A stretch of DNA of 64,000 bases from Marinicauda pacifica. GTDB taxonomy: Bacteria > Pseudomonadota > Alphaproteobacteria > Caulobacterales > Maricaulaceae. The stretch spans positions 496,501 to 560,500 of the forward strand of contig NZ_SRXV01000001.1 in assembly GCF_004793635.1 (NCBI RefSeq). Reading direction: 5' to 3'. Of the stretch, positions 1 through 7,765 are shown piece by piece. Numbering within the stretch: position 1 is the stretch's first letter; every line of letters starts with the position of its first letter. Under the pieces are notes generated by a model. That model ran no database searches. It was not told where the DNA came from and saw only the letters and a program-made list of their open reading frames with translations. Made by a program: the position numbers and the translations under genes.

Positions 1-896
1 ACCATCTGGCCAGGACATACCCGGATGCGCGCGTGACCGTCGCGTGCGGACCGCTGGCCGCGCCGCTCTTCCCCCATGCGCCCGGGGTGGACGAGGTGAT
101 CGTGATGTCCAAGCGGGCCGGCGGCGGGCACTGGATTGATCTGTGGCGGCGCACGGTGACGCGGCGCTGGGATATCGTGATCGATTTGCGAGCCTCGGCC
201 ACGAGCTGGTTCCTGCTGGCCGGCAAGCGTCACGTCAAACGCAAGGCATCAGGCGCGAGCGCGCCGGTCCACAAGGTGGAGGAGGCGGCTTCGGTAATCG
301 GCCTGTCCCCGCCGCCAGCGCCCACGGTGTGGTCGAGCGAGGCGGCGCGGGCGAAAGCCGAGACGCTGCTGGGCGGCGAGGGGGCGGTCCTGGCGATCGC
401 GCCGGCGGCGGCCGCGCCCTTCAAGGAATGGCCACGCGAGCGCTTTGCCGCGCTCGCCGCGCACCTGACCGGCCCGGACGGGGCGCTGGCCGGCGCGCGG
501 ATCGCGGTGTTCGGCGGACCGGGCGACGAGGCGGCAGCGCGCGAAGCGGTCGCCGGGCTCGACCCGGACCGGGTGATCGACCTGACCGGAAAGCTGGCCA
601 TCGACGACGCTGCGGCCTGTCTGGAAAAGGCCAGCCTGTTCGTAGGCAACGACTCCGGACTGATGCACCTGTCTGCTGCGGCCGGCACGCCGACGCTGGG
701 CCTGTTCGGACCCACCGACGAGCGCCTGTACGGGCCGTGGGGGCGCCAAGCGCGCGCCATTCGCGCCGGCGGCCCGGCCGATGAGCGCGAACGGGCGCGG
801 TTGCGCTTTGCCTCCGAAAGCCTGATGGGTGATCTGGAACTTGAACCGGTGATCGCCGCAGCGGAAAGTCTGATCGAGGAGCACGTGAAACGATGA
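1..896 (+). CDS. Glycosyltransferase family 9 (heptosyltransferase-like), 5' truncated by window edge
   Basis: The reading frame is open from the window edge, and the residues before the first GTG (position 33) still look like the family, so the true start lies upstream. The family transfers heptose or related sugars from nucleotide donors to the lipopolysaccharide core on the cytoplasmic side of the inner membrane. The carboxy half carries the donor-binding signature FVGNDSGLMHLSAAAGTP followed by LGLFGPT, which is typical of WaaF/WaaC/RfaF proteins. The stop overlaps the next start by 4 nt (ATGA), so it is probably translated together with the dihydroorotase-like gene. Which sugar it transfers cannot be read from the sequence. 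Confidence 0.85.
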   Translation, partial: HLARTYPDARVTVACGPLAAPLFPHAPGVDEVIVMSKRAGGGHWIDLWRRTVTRRWDIVIDLRASATSWFLLAGKRHVKRKASGASAPVHKVEEAASVIGLSPPPAPTVWSSEAARAKAETLLGGEGAVLAIAPAAAAPFKEWPRERFAALAAHLTGPDGALAGARIAVFGGPGDEAAAREAVAGLDPDRVIDLTGKLAIDDAAACLEKASLFVGNDSGLMHLSAAAGTPTLGLFGPTDERLYGPWGRQARAIRAGGPADERERARLRFASESLMGDLELEPVIAAAESLIEEHVKR

Positions 897-2230
897 GCGA
901 GACGTTCGACACGATTATCAAGGGCGGCACCGTGGTCAGCCACGCCGGGCGCGCGCGGGCCGATGTCGGGATTCGCGACGGCAAGTTTGCCGCCGTCGGC
1001 AACCTGTCCGCCGACCAGGCCGGCGAAGTCATCGACGCGACCGGCCTGCACGTGCTGCCCGGCATCATCGACAGCCAAGTCCATTTCCGCGAGCCGGGCC
1101 TCGAATGGAAGGAAGACCTGGAGTCGGGAAGCCGCGCCGCGGTGATGGGCGGGGTGACCGCCGTCTTCGAAATGCCCAACACCAAGCCGTCCACGATCAC
1201 GCCCGACCTGATGGAAGACAAGGTCAAGCGCGGCACCGACCGCATGCATTGCGACTTTGCCTTCTATGCCGGGGCGACCAAGGAGAACCCGGCCGTGCTG
1301 CGCGAGATGGAGCGCATGCGCGGATGCTGCGGCGTGAAGGTCTTCATGGGCGCCTCGACCGGGGATTTGCTGGTCGATGACGATGAGGGCGTCGCTGCGG
1401 TGCTGAAGGTCATCGAGCGCCGGGCAGCCTTCCATTCCGAAGACGAGTTCCGCCTGGCCGACCGCCGCAGTCTCGCCCGCGACGGCGACTGGACGAGCCA
1501 TGAGGAGGTGCGCGACGCGACCGCGGCGATGCAGTCGACCGAGCGGCTCGTGCGCCTGGCGCGCGAGGCGGGCAAGCGCATTCACGTGCTGCACATCTCC
1601 ACGGCCCAGGAGATCGATTTCCTGGAACAGCACAAAGATGTGGCGAGCGTCGAGATCACGCCCCAGCATCTCACGCTGGAAGCGCCCGAGGCCTATGAGC
1701 GGCTGAAGGCCTATGCCCAGATGAACCCGCCCATTCGCGGGCACGAGCACCGCATGGGGCTGTGGCGCGGTATCGCGCAGGGCGTGGCCGACGTGCTGGG
1801 CTCCGATCATGCCCCGCATACGATCGAGGAGAAGGATCGCCCCTATCCCCAGAGCCCGTCCGGCATGCCGGGCGTGCAGACGCTGCTGCCGCTAATGCTG
1901 AACCATGTGGCCGAAGGCCGGCTGAGCCTGGAGCGCCTGGTCGACCTGACCAGCCACGGACCGCAGCGCATTTTCGGCCTGGCCGGCAAGGGGCGGATCG
2001 CGAATGGCTACGACGCCGACGTGACGCTGGTCGACCTCGATGCCGAGCGCGAGATCACCGAAGACTGGCTGGCGTCCAAATGCGGCTGGTCGCCTTTCAC
2101 CGGCGAGCGGGTCAAGGGCTGGCCGGTCGGGACGATTGTGCGCGGCACCGCTGTCATGCGCGAGGGTGAGCTGACCCGGCCGTCAACGGGCCAGGCCTGC
2201 CGCTTTGTGGAGACACTCGGCGCGGTCTAG
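893..2230 (+). CDS. pyrC: Dihydroorotase-like cyclic amidohydrolase
   Basis: The 445-residue protein has the amidohydrolase TIM-barrel layout of class I dihydroorotases, which interconvert carbamoyl-aspartate and dihydroorotate in pyrimidine synthesis. Visible elements are REPG (66-69) after the first metal motif, a candidate carbamylated Lys149 in VKVFMG, His181 in AFHSEDE, His234 in HVLHIST and the catalytic Asp305 in GSDHAPHT. The usual HxH pair reads Q62-V-H64 here, so one canonical metal ligand is absent. Such Q-variants may be the alphaproteobacterial norm, or the protein may act on another cyclic imide or ureide (hydantoinase, allantoinase). It starts inside the end of the glycosyltransferase gene and is followed by a hairpin. 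Confidence 0.8.
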   Translation: MSETFDTIIKGGTVVSHAGRARADVGIRDGKFAAVGNLSADQAGEVIDATGLHVLPGIIDSQVHFREPGLEWKEDLESGSRAAVMGGVTAVFEMPNTKPSTITPDLMEDKVKRGTDRMHCDFAFYAGATKENPAVLREMERMRGCCGVKVFMGASTGDLLVDDDEGVAAVLKVIERRAAFHSEDEFRLADRRSLARDGDWTSHEEVRDATAAMQSTERLVRLAREAGKRIHVLHISTAQEIDFLEQHKDVASVEITPQHLTLEAPEAYERLKAYAQMNPPIRGHEHRMGLWRGIAQGVADVLGSDHAPHTIEEKDRPYPQSPSGMPGVQTLLPLMLNHVAEGRLSLERLVDLTSHGPQRIFGLAGKGRIANGYDADVTLVDLDAEREITEDWLASKCGWSPFTGERVKGWPVGTIVRGTAVMREGELTRPSTGQACRFVETLGAV

Positions 2231-2239
2231 AAACGGGAA

Positions 2240-2267
2240 GGGCGGCCCGGCAAGTGCCGGACCGCCC
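2240..2267. terminator. Hairpin between convergent pyrC-like and chemoreceptor genes
   Basis: GGGCGGCCCGGC and GCCGGACCGCCC form a 12-bp stem with one mismatch around an AAGT loop, 9 nt after the stop codon. There is no real T tract on either side, so it may work as a bidirectional, factor-assisted terminator. Confidence 0.55.
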
Positions 2268-2293
2268 CGATCTGTTAGCCCGGTGTGCGCCGT

Positions 2294-4261
2294 CTAGGCA
2301 GCGCGGACATTCTGCAGGAAGTCCGCCACTTCACGCTGAAGCGTATCGGAGTGCGCCCGCAGCGCACTCGCGGCCTGGTCGACCGTCCGTGCGACCTTTT
2401 CAGAGTCCGACACAGCGCTTTGCACGCCGGTGATATCGCCGGAGACCGTGCGGGCCCCGAGTGCGGCCTGCTGGGCGGAGGCCGAGATTTCGCTGGTCGC
2501 GGAGGTCTGTTCCTCCACCGCTGCGGCCAGCGCGGACGACGTATCGTCGATTTCGCGGATGCGCCCGATGATCTCGCGCGTCGAGCCGATCGCATCGGTC
2601 GCGGCCTGGCCGATCTTCTTCAGCTGCGAGTCGATCTCGTCGGTGAGGGTCTGGGTCTGGCGCGCAAGCGTTTTCACCTCGCTGGCCACGACCGCGAACC
2701 CCTTGCCTGCTTCGCCGGCGCGGGCCGCTTCGATGGTGGCGTTGAGTGCCAGCAGGTTGGTCTGCTCGGCAACGCCGGTGATGGAGCGGATGATCTCGTC
2801 CACACCGACAATCGCTTCGTTCAGGCGGTCCAGCTGCTCGCTGCTGACGCGGGCATGGTCACTGGAGCTGCGTGCCGCGGTCGCGGCCGAACTCACCTGG
2901 CTGGAGACTTCCTGGATGGAGGCGGTCAGCTCCTCGGCGGCCGAGGCGACAGCCTCGACGCCGGCGCTGGCCTGGACCGCAGCCGCGGCGACCGAGCTGG
3001 AACGCGTTCCCGACTGGGAAACCGCGCTGTTCAGCTCGCGCGCATTGGCTTCAAGTCCCTCGGAGGCCTTGGCCAGGGCCTGGACGATCCCTCCCACCGA
3101 GCTCTCGAATGCGTCGGCCATTTTCAGGGCCGCCTCACGGCGGGCCTGCTGCGCGCGCGTCTCGGCCTGCGAGGCTTCGGCGCGCGCCTCTTCCATCTTG
3201 ATCGTGTTGTCGCGGAAGATCTCCAGCGCGCGGGCCATGTGGCCGATCTCGTCAGCACGATTTGCGCCTTCGATCTCGATCGAGGTGTCACCGTCTGCCA
3301 GCAAGCCCATCTTTGTCGTGATCTTGCCCAGGGCGCGGCTGATCTGACCGGCGAAGACCAGCCCCAGAGCGATGGCCGCGAGGGCGCCGGCAATCACCGC
3401 AGCCAGCACCAGCGTCTGCGTGCGTTCCGCGTCGGCCTGAGCCTGCGGGCCGAGTGTGTTCTGCCGTTCGAGATTGGCCGCGCGGCGTTCGCCCGCAGCC
3501 GCAGAAATCGCCGGGCCGATAGCATCCATCTCGGCGAGGTACTGATTACGCGTGAGGATCGCCGTCACCGTGGCATCAACCGCTTGTGCATAAAGATCAA
3601 TCTGTTGCTGCGCTTCCATAGTCAGAGCGCGGCGCTCGGGGTTTTGCAGGAGCGGCAGGAGTGTGGCCAGCGATCCCCGGGCGAGATCGATCTCGGAGCG
3701 GGCACGCTGCGCATCTTCGGAAAGATTACTGACCAGAAACCGCTCGGCGTTCAGCCGGGCGAGAAGCAGGTGCTCCTTGGCCAGGGAGGCAAAAAATGAG
3801 GCCTCTGTGTCTCCGTCGGCATAGGCGGACTCGGTGACACCGGTCAGCGCGATGCGACCCTGAAGACCGGACTCCGCCATGATCTCGGCCTGCGTGTCGC
3901 GGATGGCCTGTTGGCTGCGCGCTTGCCGGAAGGCTGCCAGATACGCTTCGGCCTCGGGTATCTGGGCGGAGAGTTCGGCCTCGTCGAGAAGTTCGATCAA
4001 CTCGGCAATACGTGCTTCGAATTGCTGCGCGATGGCAGGGTCGCCGTTGGCACGCCAGCGAAACCCGTCAAGACGGGCGGTGGCCAGGTCTCCGTTCACC
4101 TCGTCGACCAGAAGGCTTTGACGCGCGGTTGCGCGATACTGGGTAAAGGTGGTCGCCAGGCCGCGCGTGCCGAAAAATCCTATCGCGCCGACGATCGTGG
4201 TGAGGATGGCGACGAGCAGGAAGCCGCCAACCAATTGCTGCCTTAAGGTGAGTTTGTGCAT
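2294..4261 (-). CDS. Methyl-accepting chemotaxis protein
   Basis: This is a 655-residue transmembrane chemoreceptor. Helix TM1 is at about 10-30 ([20 protein letters not shown]), followed by a roughly 240-residue, mostly helical periplasmic sensor with no Cache or PAS signature that I recognise. TM2 is at about 278-300, then HAMP segments and the cytoplasmic coiled-coil signalling domain with the hairpin tip [19 protein letters not shown]. Such proteins gate the CheA kinase. The gene stands alone and convergent to pyrC; no che genes are visible, so it is an orphan receptor. The sensor is compatible with an HBM-type helical bundle, but the ligand is unknown. Confidence 0.93.
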   Translation of the reverse strand: MHKLTLRQQLVGGFLLVAILTTIVGAIGFFGTRGLATTFTQYRATARQSLLVDEVNGDLATARLDGFRWRANGDPAIAQQFEARIAELIELLDEAELSAQIPEAEAYLAAFRQARSQQAIRDTQAEIMAESGLQGRIALTGVTESAYADGDTEASFFASLAKEHLLLARLNAERFLVSNLSEDAQRARSEIDLARGSLATLLPLLQNPERRALTMEAQQQIDLYAQAVDATVTAILTRNQYLAEMDAIGPAISAAAGERRAANLERQNTLGPQAQADAERTQTLVLAAVIAGALAAIALGLVFAGQISRALGKITTKMGLLADGDTSIEIEGANRADEIGHMARALEIFRDNTIKMEEARAEASQAETRAQQARREAALKMADAFESSVGGIVQALAKASEGLEANARELNSAVSQSGTRSSSVAAAAVQASAGVEAVASAAEELTASIQEVSSQVSSAATAARSSSDHARVSSEQLDRLNEAIVGVDEIIRSITGVAEQTNLLALNATIEAARAGEAGKGFAVVASEVKTLARQTQTLTDEIDSQLKKIGQAATDAIGSTREIIGRIREIDDTSSALAAAVEEQTSATSEISASAQQAALGARTVSGDITGVQSAVSDSEKVARTVDQAASALRAHSDTLQREVADFLQNVRAA

Positions 4262-4322
4262 TGCGATGCCCCGGTTGAACGTATGCGTTCACGGGTGCGC
4301 TCGAATGGTTACCGAAGAATTA

Positions 4323-4337
4323 TGCAAGATTCTTGCA
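4323..4337. promoter_or_regulatory. Perfect palindrome upstream of the chemoreceptor gene
   Basis: TGCAAGATTCTTGCA is a perfect 7-1-7 palindrome 62 nt upstream of the chemoreceptor start. It encloses GATTC, a GANTC methylation site of the CcrM type used in this bacterial group. It may be an operator, but no cognate regulator is adjacent. Confidence 0.4.
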
Positions 4338-4488
4338 CAAAATAGCCTGAAAGGGGTCATTTTGGCCTGAGAATAGGGAAAGTCGCTTTCTCGCCGAATT
4401 TTCTATCTGAGGTGTAATATGGAATATTCTGCATTACCTGCACGAGAATCGGAAATGACGCGGAAATCCGCAGCCGCACATCGGTGCG

Positions 4489-4893
4489 TCAGTTGAAATA
4501 TTCGTTCTCGAGGGACTCCGCCAGCGCGCGTCCCTGGCTGGCCAGTTGCTCGCGCGCGAGCTCCGCCTCGGCGCCGCAGCGTGTCTGGCGCCGTTCGTGA
4601 AAGCGGAAGCCTTCGTTGAAGCTGTTGGCGAGCCGCTCGCGATAGGCGCCGCGGGTCGGGGCCTCGAGGTCGAGCATTTCCAGCATCACTTCGCGCCATT
4701 GCTGATCGTTCTCGCCGCCGCACGCGAAGGACAGGTAGTGCAGTTCGCCGAGAATCCCTGCGAGCTCCTCCACCGGATAGCCGCGCGTGACCGGAGCCGC
4801 GGGATCCTGCACGGACTGATAGGTCTGCCCGTGTGCGCTCGTGGCGCTGAGCGCGACAGCGAGAATGAGGAGAGGGCGGAGCATAACGATCAT
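4489..4893 (-). CDS. TIGR02301 family protein, secreted, function unknown
   Basis: The 134-residue protein has an amino-terminal signal peptide ending near AHGQ (about residue 23). The mature part has the features of the small alphaproteobacterial TIGR02301 family: an ELAGILGELHYLSFACGG block, a WR..ML.LEAPT..R helix and a C-terminal helix. Two cysteines (in FACGG and RQTRCGA) may form a disulfide. It follows the NUDIX gene after a gap of 6 nt, and the same pairing is familiar from Rhizobiales genomes. The biochemical role is not known; the signal peptide suggests the periplasm. Confidence 0.75.
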   Translation of the reverse strand: MIVMLRPLLILAVALSATSAHGQTYQSVQDPAAPVTRGYPVEELAGILGELHYLSFACGGENDQQWREVMLEMLDLEAPTRGAYRERLANSFNEGFRFHERRQTRCGAEAELAREQLASQGRALAESLENEYFN

Positions 4894-4899
4894 GAAACG

Positions 4900-5331
4900 T
4901 CAGTTGCCTTTCGATTTCGGCTGGATTGAGGCGGCGCGCGCGTGGAAGCTGTCCTGCACAGCCGTACGCGTCTTGTCCCATGACAGGCGCGAAAGCGCCT
5001 CGTCCAATGGCACGAATTCGGCCTCGCTGGCATCGTCGCCGGGCTCGGGATCGCCGCTCACCCATTCGGCGGTAAAGTCGATCAGCACGTAATGGCTGTC
5101 CGGAGCGATCGCCTCGTAGACACCCAGAAGAGTCTCGATGCGCGCCTCGACTCCGGTTTCCTCAGCCAGCTCCCTCAACCCGGCTTCCTGTGTGTTTTCG
5201 CCAAACTCGATCTTGCCTCCGGGGATGGACCAGGCGCCCTCCATCGGAGGCCGGCCGCGCCGGATCAGCAGCACCTCGTTGTCCTTCCAGACGACGAGAC
5301 CGACGCAGGCGACCGGGCGGGGATGAGTCAT
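4900..5331 (-). CDS. NUDIX hydrolase
   Basis: The 143-residue protein matches the length of single-domain NUDIX pyrophosphohydrolases, which cleave nucleoside diphosphates linked to another moiety. The NUDIX box is complete: G-x5-E-x7-R-E-x2-E-E-x-G around residues 39-60 (GGKIEFGENTQEAGLRELAE then ETGV), with the metal-binding glutamates present. The proline-rich start and a VGLVVWKDNEVLLIRRG strand match MutT-like or ADP-ribose pyrophosphatase-like members. The substrate cannot be deduced. It is the first gene of a two-gene operon with the TIGR02301 protein. Confidence 0.88.
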   Translation of the reverse strand: MTHPRPVACVGLVVWKDNEVLLIRRGRPPMEGAWSIPGGKIEFGENTQEAGLRELAEETGVEARIETLLGVYEAIAPDSHYVLIDFTAEWVSGDPEPGDDASEAEFVPLDEALSRLSWDKTRTAVQDSFHARAASIQPKSKGN

Positions 5332-5384
5332 GAGCGGTGTCCCTGGCTTGACGGCGGACCGGGGCTTGCGGCCCGATAGTGTTC

Positions 5385-6059
5385 ATGTGCGGACGCTACG
5401 TCATCTCCTACACGCTCGACGAGTTGCGGCAACTCCTCGAGTTTGAAGACCGGCCCAATTTGGAGCCGAACTATAACGTCGCGCCATCCTTGGACCTGCC
5501 GGTGCTGCGCCGGGGTGCGGGAGGCGGGATGCGCCTGACGCCGGTACGCTGGGGGCTGGTTCCGCACTGGTCGAAACGCGGACCGGGATCGCAGGACCCG
5601 ATCAATGCGCGCAGTGAAACGGCAGCGCAGAAGCCGAGCTTCCGCCAGGCACTGGCGCGCCGCCGGGCCCTGGTTCCCGCGAGCGGGTTCTATGAATGGC
5701 ACCGGGTGGGTGAGACGAAGACGCCCTATTTCATCACGCGGAGCGACGCCAGGCCCATGATGTTTGCCGGTCTGTGGGAGCGTTGGGGCGAAGGCGAGGC
5801 GCAGATTGACAGCTTTGCCATCCTGACTGCGGCGGCCAATGAAGACATCGCGTCCATTCATCACCGCACGCCGGTTCTCATCGATCCTGGCGCAGCCAGT
5901 GACTGGCTCGACCCCGGCATAGAGCCCGCGCCGTTTCTGAAGCCGCCGCCAGAGGGGACGTTTGTTCTGCGTGAGGTTTCCGAAAAGGTGAACTCCGTGC
6001 GCAATGGCGGCCCCGGGCTTATCGGGCATGTCGCCCGTTTGCAGGGCGCACCGGACTAG
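5385..6059 (+). CDS. SRAP-family abasic-site DNA-binding protein (YedK/HMCES type)
   Basis: The chosen ATG at 5385 gives MCGRY, so that after methionine removal Cys2 is amino-terminal. This is required because Cys2 forms the thiazolidine crosslink to abasic sites in single-stranded DNA. A GTG six bases upstream (5379) would bury it and is rejected. Conserved features are NARSET, the GFYEWH catalytic glutamate motif and the HHRTP histidine near the C terminus. The family shields abasic sites during replication and the SOS response. The gene stands alone, and its stop overlaps that of the convergent LOG-family gene by 4 nt. Confidence 0.93.
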   Translation: MCGRYVISYTLDELRQLLEFEDRPNLEPNYNVAPSLDLPVLRRGAGGGMRLTPVRWGLVPHWSKRGPGSQDPINARSETAAQKPSFRQALARRRALVPASGFYEWHRVGETKTPYFITRSDARPMMFAGLWERWGEGEAQIDSFAILTAAANEDIASIHHRTPVLIDPGAASDWLDPGIEPAPFLKPPPEGTFVLREVSEKVNSVRNGGPGLIGHVARLQGAPD

Positions 6060-6607
6060 CCGGGCTCGCCGATGCGCAAGGCTGCGAGCGCGCTTTGGAT
6101 GTCCGGTTCAAAGCTGAGTCCGTCGACCAGGGCCGGATCGGTGAATTCGTAGCGCACGACATGGTCGAGCAGGGTGGAGAACGGACCCCAGAACTGATTG
6201 TCGACGAAGGCGACCGGCTTGTTCTCGAGGCCGAGATTGCGCCGGGTGAGCAGGTCGAAGACTTCTTCGAGGGTTCCGGTGCCGCCGGGCAGGGCCAGGA
6301 ATCCGTCCGATTCGGCAATCATCATCGATTTGCGCGCGCCAAGGGTGGCCACCTTGCGCAGCTCGATCCCCTCGAACGCACCTTCCACCGGGATCAGAAA
6401 TTCGGGGATAACACCGAGCACCGTTCCGCCGGCATCGGCTGCGGCACGCGCGGCGATTCCGGCCAGCCCGGCCGTTCCGCCGCCGAACACAAGACGGTAG
6501 CCGGCCTGCGCGACCCGGCGCCCGGCCTCTTCGGCGAGTGCCTCGAAAGCGGGTTCATTGCCGGTCCGGGTCCCGCAATAGACGCAAACGCTTCGTAGTT
6601 TTGCCAT
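6056..6607 (-). CDS. LOG-family (TIGR00730) Rossmann-fold nucleotide phosphoribohydrolase
   Basis: The 183-residue protein carries the two hallmark motifs of the LOG family: the nucleotide-binding loop VFGGGTAGLAG and the catalytic PGGTGTLEE. It also has the ARK of LGARKSMM. Characterised members release free base from nucleoside 5'-monophosphates, including cytokinin ribotides, and others bind or hydrolyse purine nucleotides. Bacterial members are often misannotated as lysine decarboxylase. It is cytosolic and divergent from the LysM gene. Confidence 0.9.
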   Translation of the reverse strand: MAKLRSVCVYCGTRTGNEPAFEALAEEAGRRVAQAGYRLVFGGGTAGLAGIAARAAADAGGTVLGVIPEFLIPVEGAFEGIELRKVATLGARKSMMIAESDGFLALPGGTGTLEEVFDLLTRRNLGLENKPVAFVDNQFWGPFSTLLDHVVRYEFTDPALVDGLSFEPDIQSALAALRIGEPG

Positions 6608-6734
6608 GTCATACCTGTATGAAGAGAGTGGTGTTCCAGACTCGACGCCTCGGTATGGTAAGCTTAATCCTATGTAAATGATGGCGCGACCCTGGCGTCA
6701 TCCCCCACGGCCGAGCGCCCTTAAGGAGACCTCC

Positions 6735-7709
6735 ATGAGTGCAACTCGATCCTTACTGATTGCAGCCGCCTTGCTCATTGTCGCTGTGGCTGCGGCGCTG
6801 GGCTATGTCTTCACGCGCGAAGCTGACACCCCCGAGCCTGCCCCGGCCGCTTCCCAGGCCGAGAGCGAGGCCGAGGCCCCCGCCGAGAGCGCGGCACTCG
6901 CCCCGCCGAGCTTCGACGTCGTGCGCGTCGACCCTCGCGGCACCGCCGTTGTCGCCGGACGCGGCAGCCCCGGTGCCCGGGTCAGCCTGCTGGCCGGCGA
7001 GCGCGAGGTGGCCGAGGCCGAGATCGATGCCGCGGGCGAGTGGGTCATGATCATCGAGGACCCGCTGCCGGCGGGCTCGGTCGAACTGAGCCTTCTCATG
7101 CGTACGCCCTCGGGTCAGGAAATTCGCTCCGACCAGGTGGTCGTCGTGGCCATTCCGGAATCGCGCGACCGCACGCCACTCGTGGTGCTGGGCCGTCCGG
7201 GCGGCGCGAGCGAAGTGCTCCAGTCGCCGTTCGACGGCATATCCATGGGATCGCTGTCGCTGGAAACCGTCGACTATGACGAAGCCGGCGCGGTGATCTT
7301 CAGCGGCCGCTCCGCGCCGGGCGCGGGCATCCGCGTGCTCGCCGATGGCGACGTGGTCGGCGAGACCACGGCGGACGCTGCCGGGCGCTGGACGGTGCAG
7401 GCCGACGAGACCTTCGCGCCGGGCGTCTACGATCTGCAGATCGACCAGATCGAGGACGGGCAGGTCACGGCCGTGATCGTGCTGCCGTTCGAGCGGGTCT
7501 CGGCAGACGAGCTGAACATGGGCGATAATCGGGTCGTCGTGCAGCCGGGCAATTCGCTGTGGCGGATCGCGCGCCGCCTCTATGGCGAAGGCGTGCAGTA
7601 CACCGTCATCTACGAAGCCAACCAGTCCCAGATCCGCGATCCCGACCTGATCTATCCCGGTCAGGTGCTGGATGTGCCCGGTGAAGAAGGCGAAGACAGC
7701 GAGGGCTGA
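6735..7709 (+). CDS. Membrane-anchored protein with two Ig-like repeats and C-terminal LysM domain
   Basis: The ATG at 6735 is preceded by AAGGAG at 6723-6728; an in-frame upstream ATG at 6678 lacks this. The 324-residue product begins with a hydrophobic segment (residues 5-23), then an acidic Ala/Pro/Glu-rich linker. Two similar roughly 80-residue beta-rich repeats follow, each with a G-x-G/S-x-P-G-A core and a D-A-A-G-x-W motif. The last 50 residues are a LysM module (VVQPGNSLWRIARRLYGEG to YPGQVLDVP) that binds peptidoglycan glycan strands. It is probably anchored in the inner membrane with the bulk in the periplasm. Its role in the envelope is unknown. Confidence 0.85.
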   Translation: MSATRSLLIAAALLIVAVAAALGYVFTREADTPEPAPAASQAESEAEAPAESAALAPPSFDVVRVDPRGTAVVAGRGSPGARVSLLAGEREVAEAEIDAAGEWVMIIEDPLPAGSVELSLLMRTPSGQEIRSDQVVVVAIPESRDRTPLVVLGRPGGASEVLQSPFDGISMGSLSLETVDYDEAGAVIFSGRSAPGAGIRVLADGDVVGETTADAAGRWTVQADETFAPGVYDLQIDQIEDGQVTAVIVLPFERVSADELNMGDNRVVVQPGNSLWRIARRLYGEGVQYTVIYEANQSQIRDPDLIYPGQVLDVPGEEGEDSEG

Positions 7710-7765
7710 GCCCGGGCCATCCGCGGGACTGGCAGTTGCGCACCATGCGCCCTACCTAACGCGCG

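Noticed and set aside
2285..3799. A 504-codon plus-strand frame opposite the chemoreceptor
   Set aside because: The chemoreceptor has TM, HAMP and signalling-tip motifs; the opposite frame is Arg/Gly-rich and featureless.
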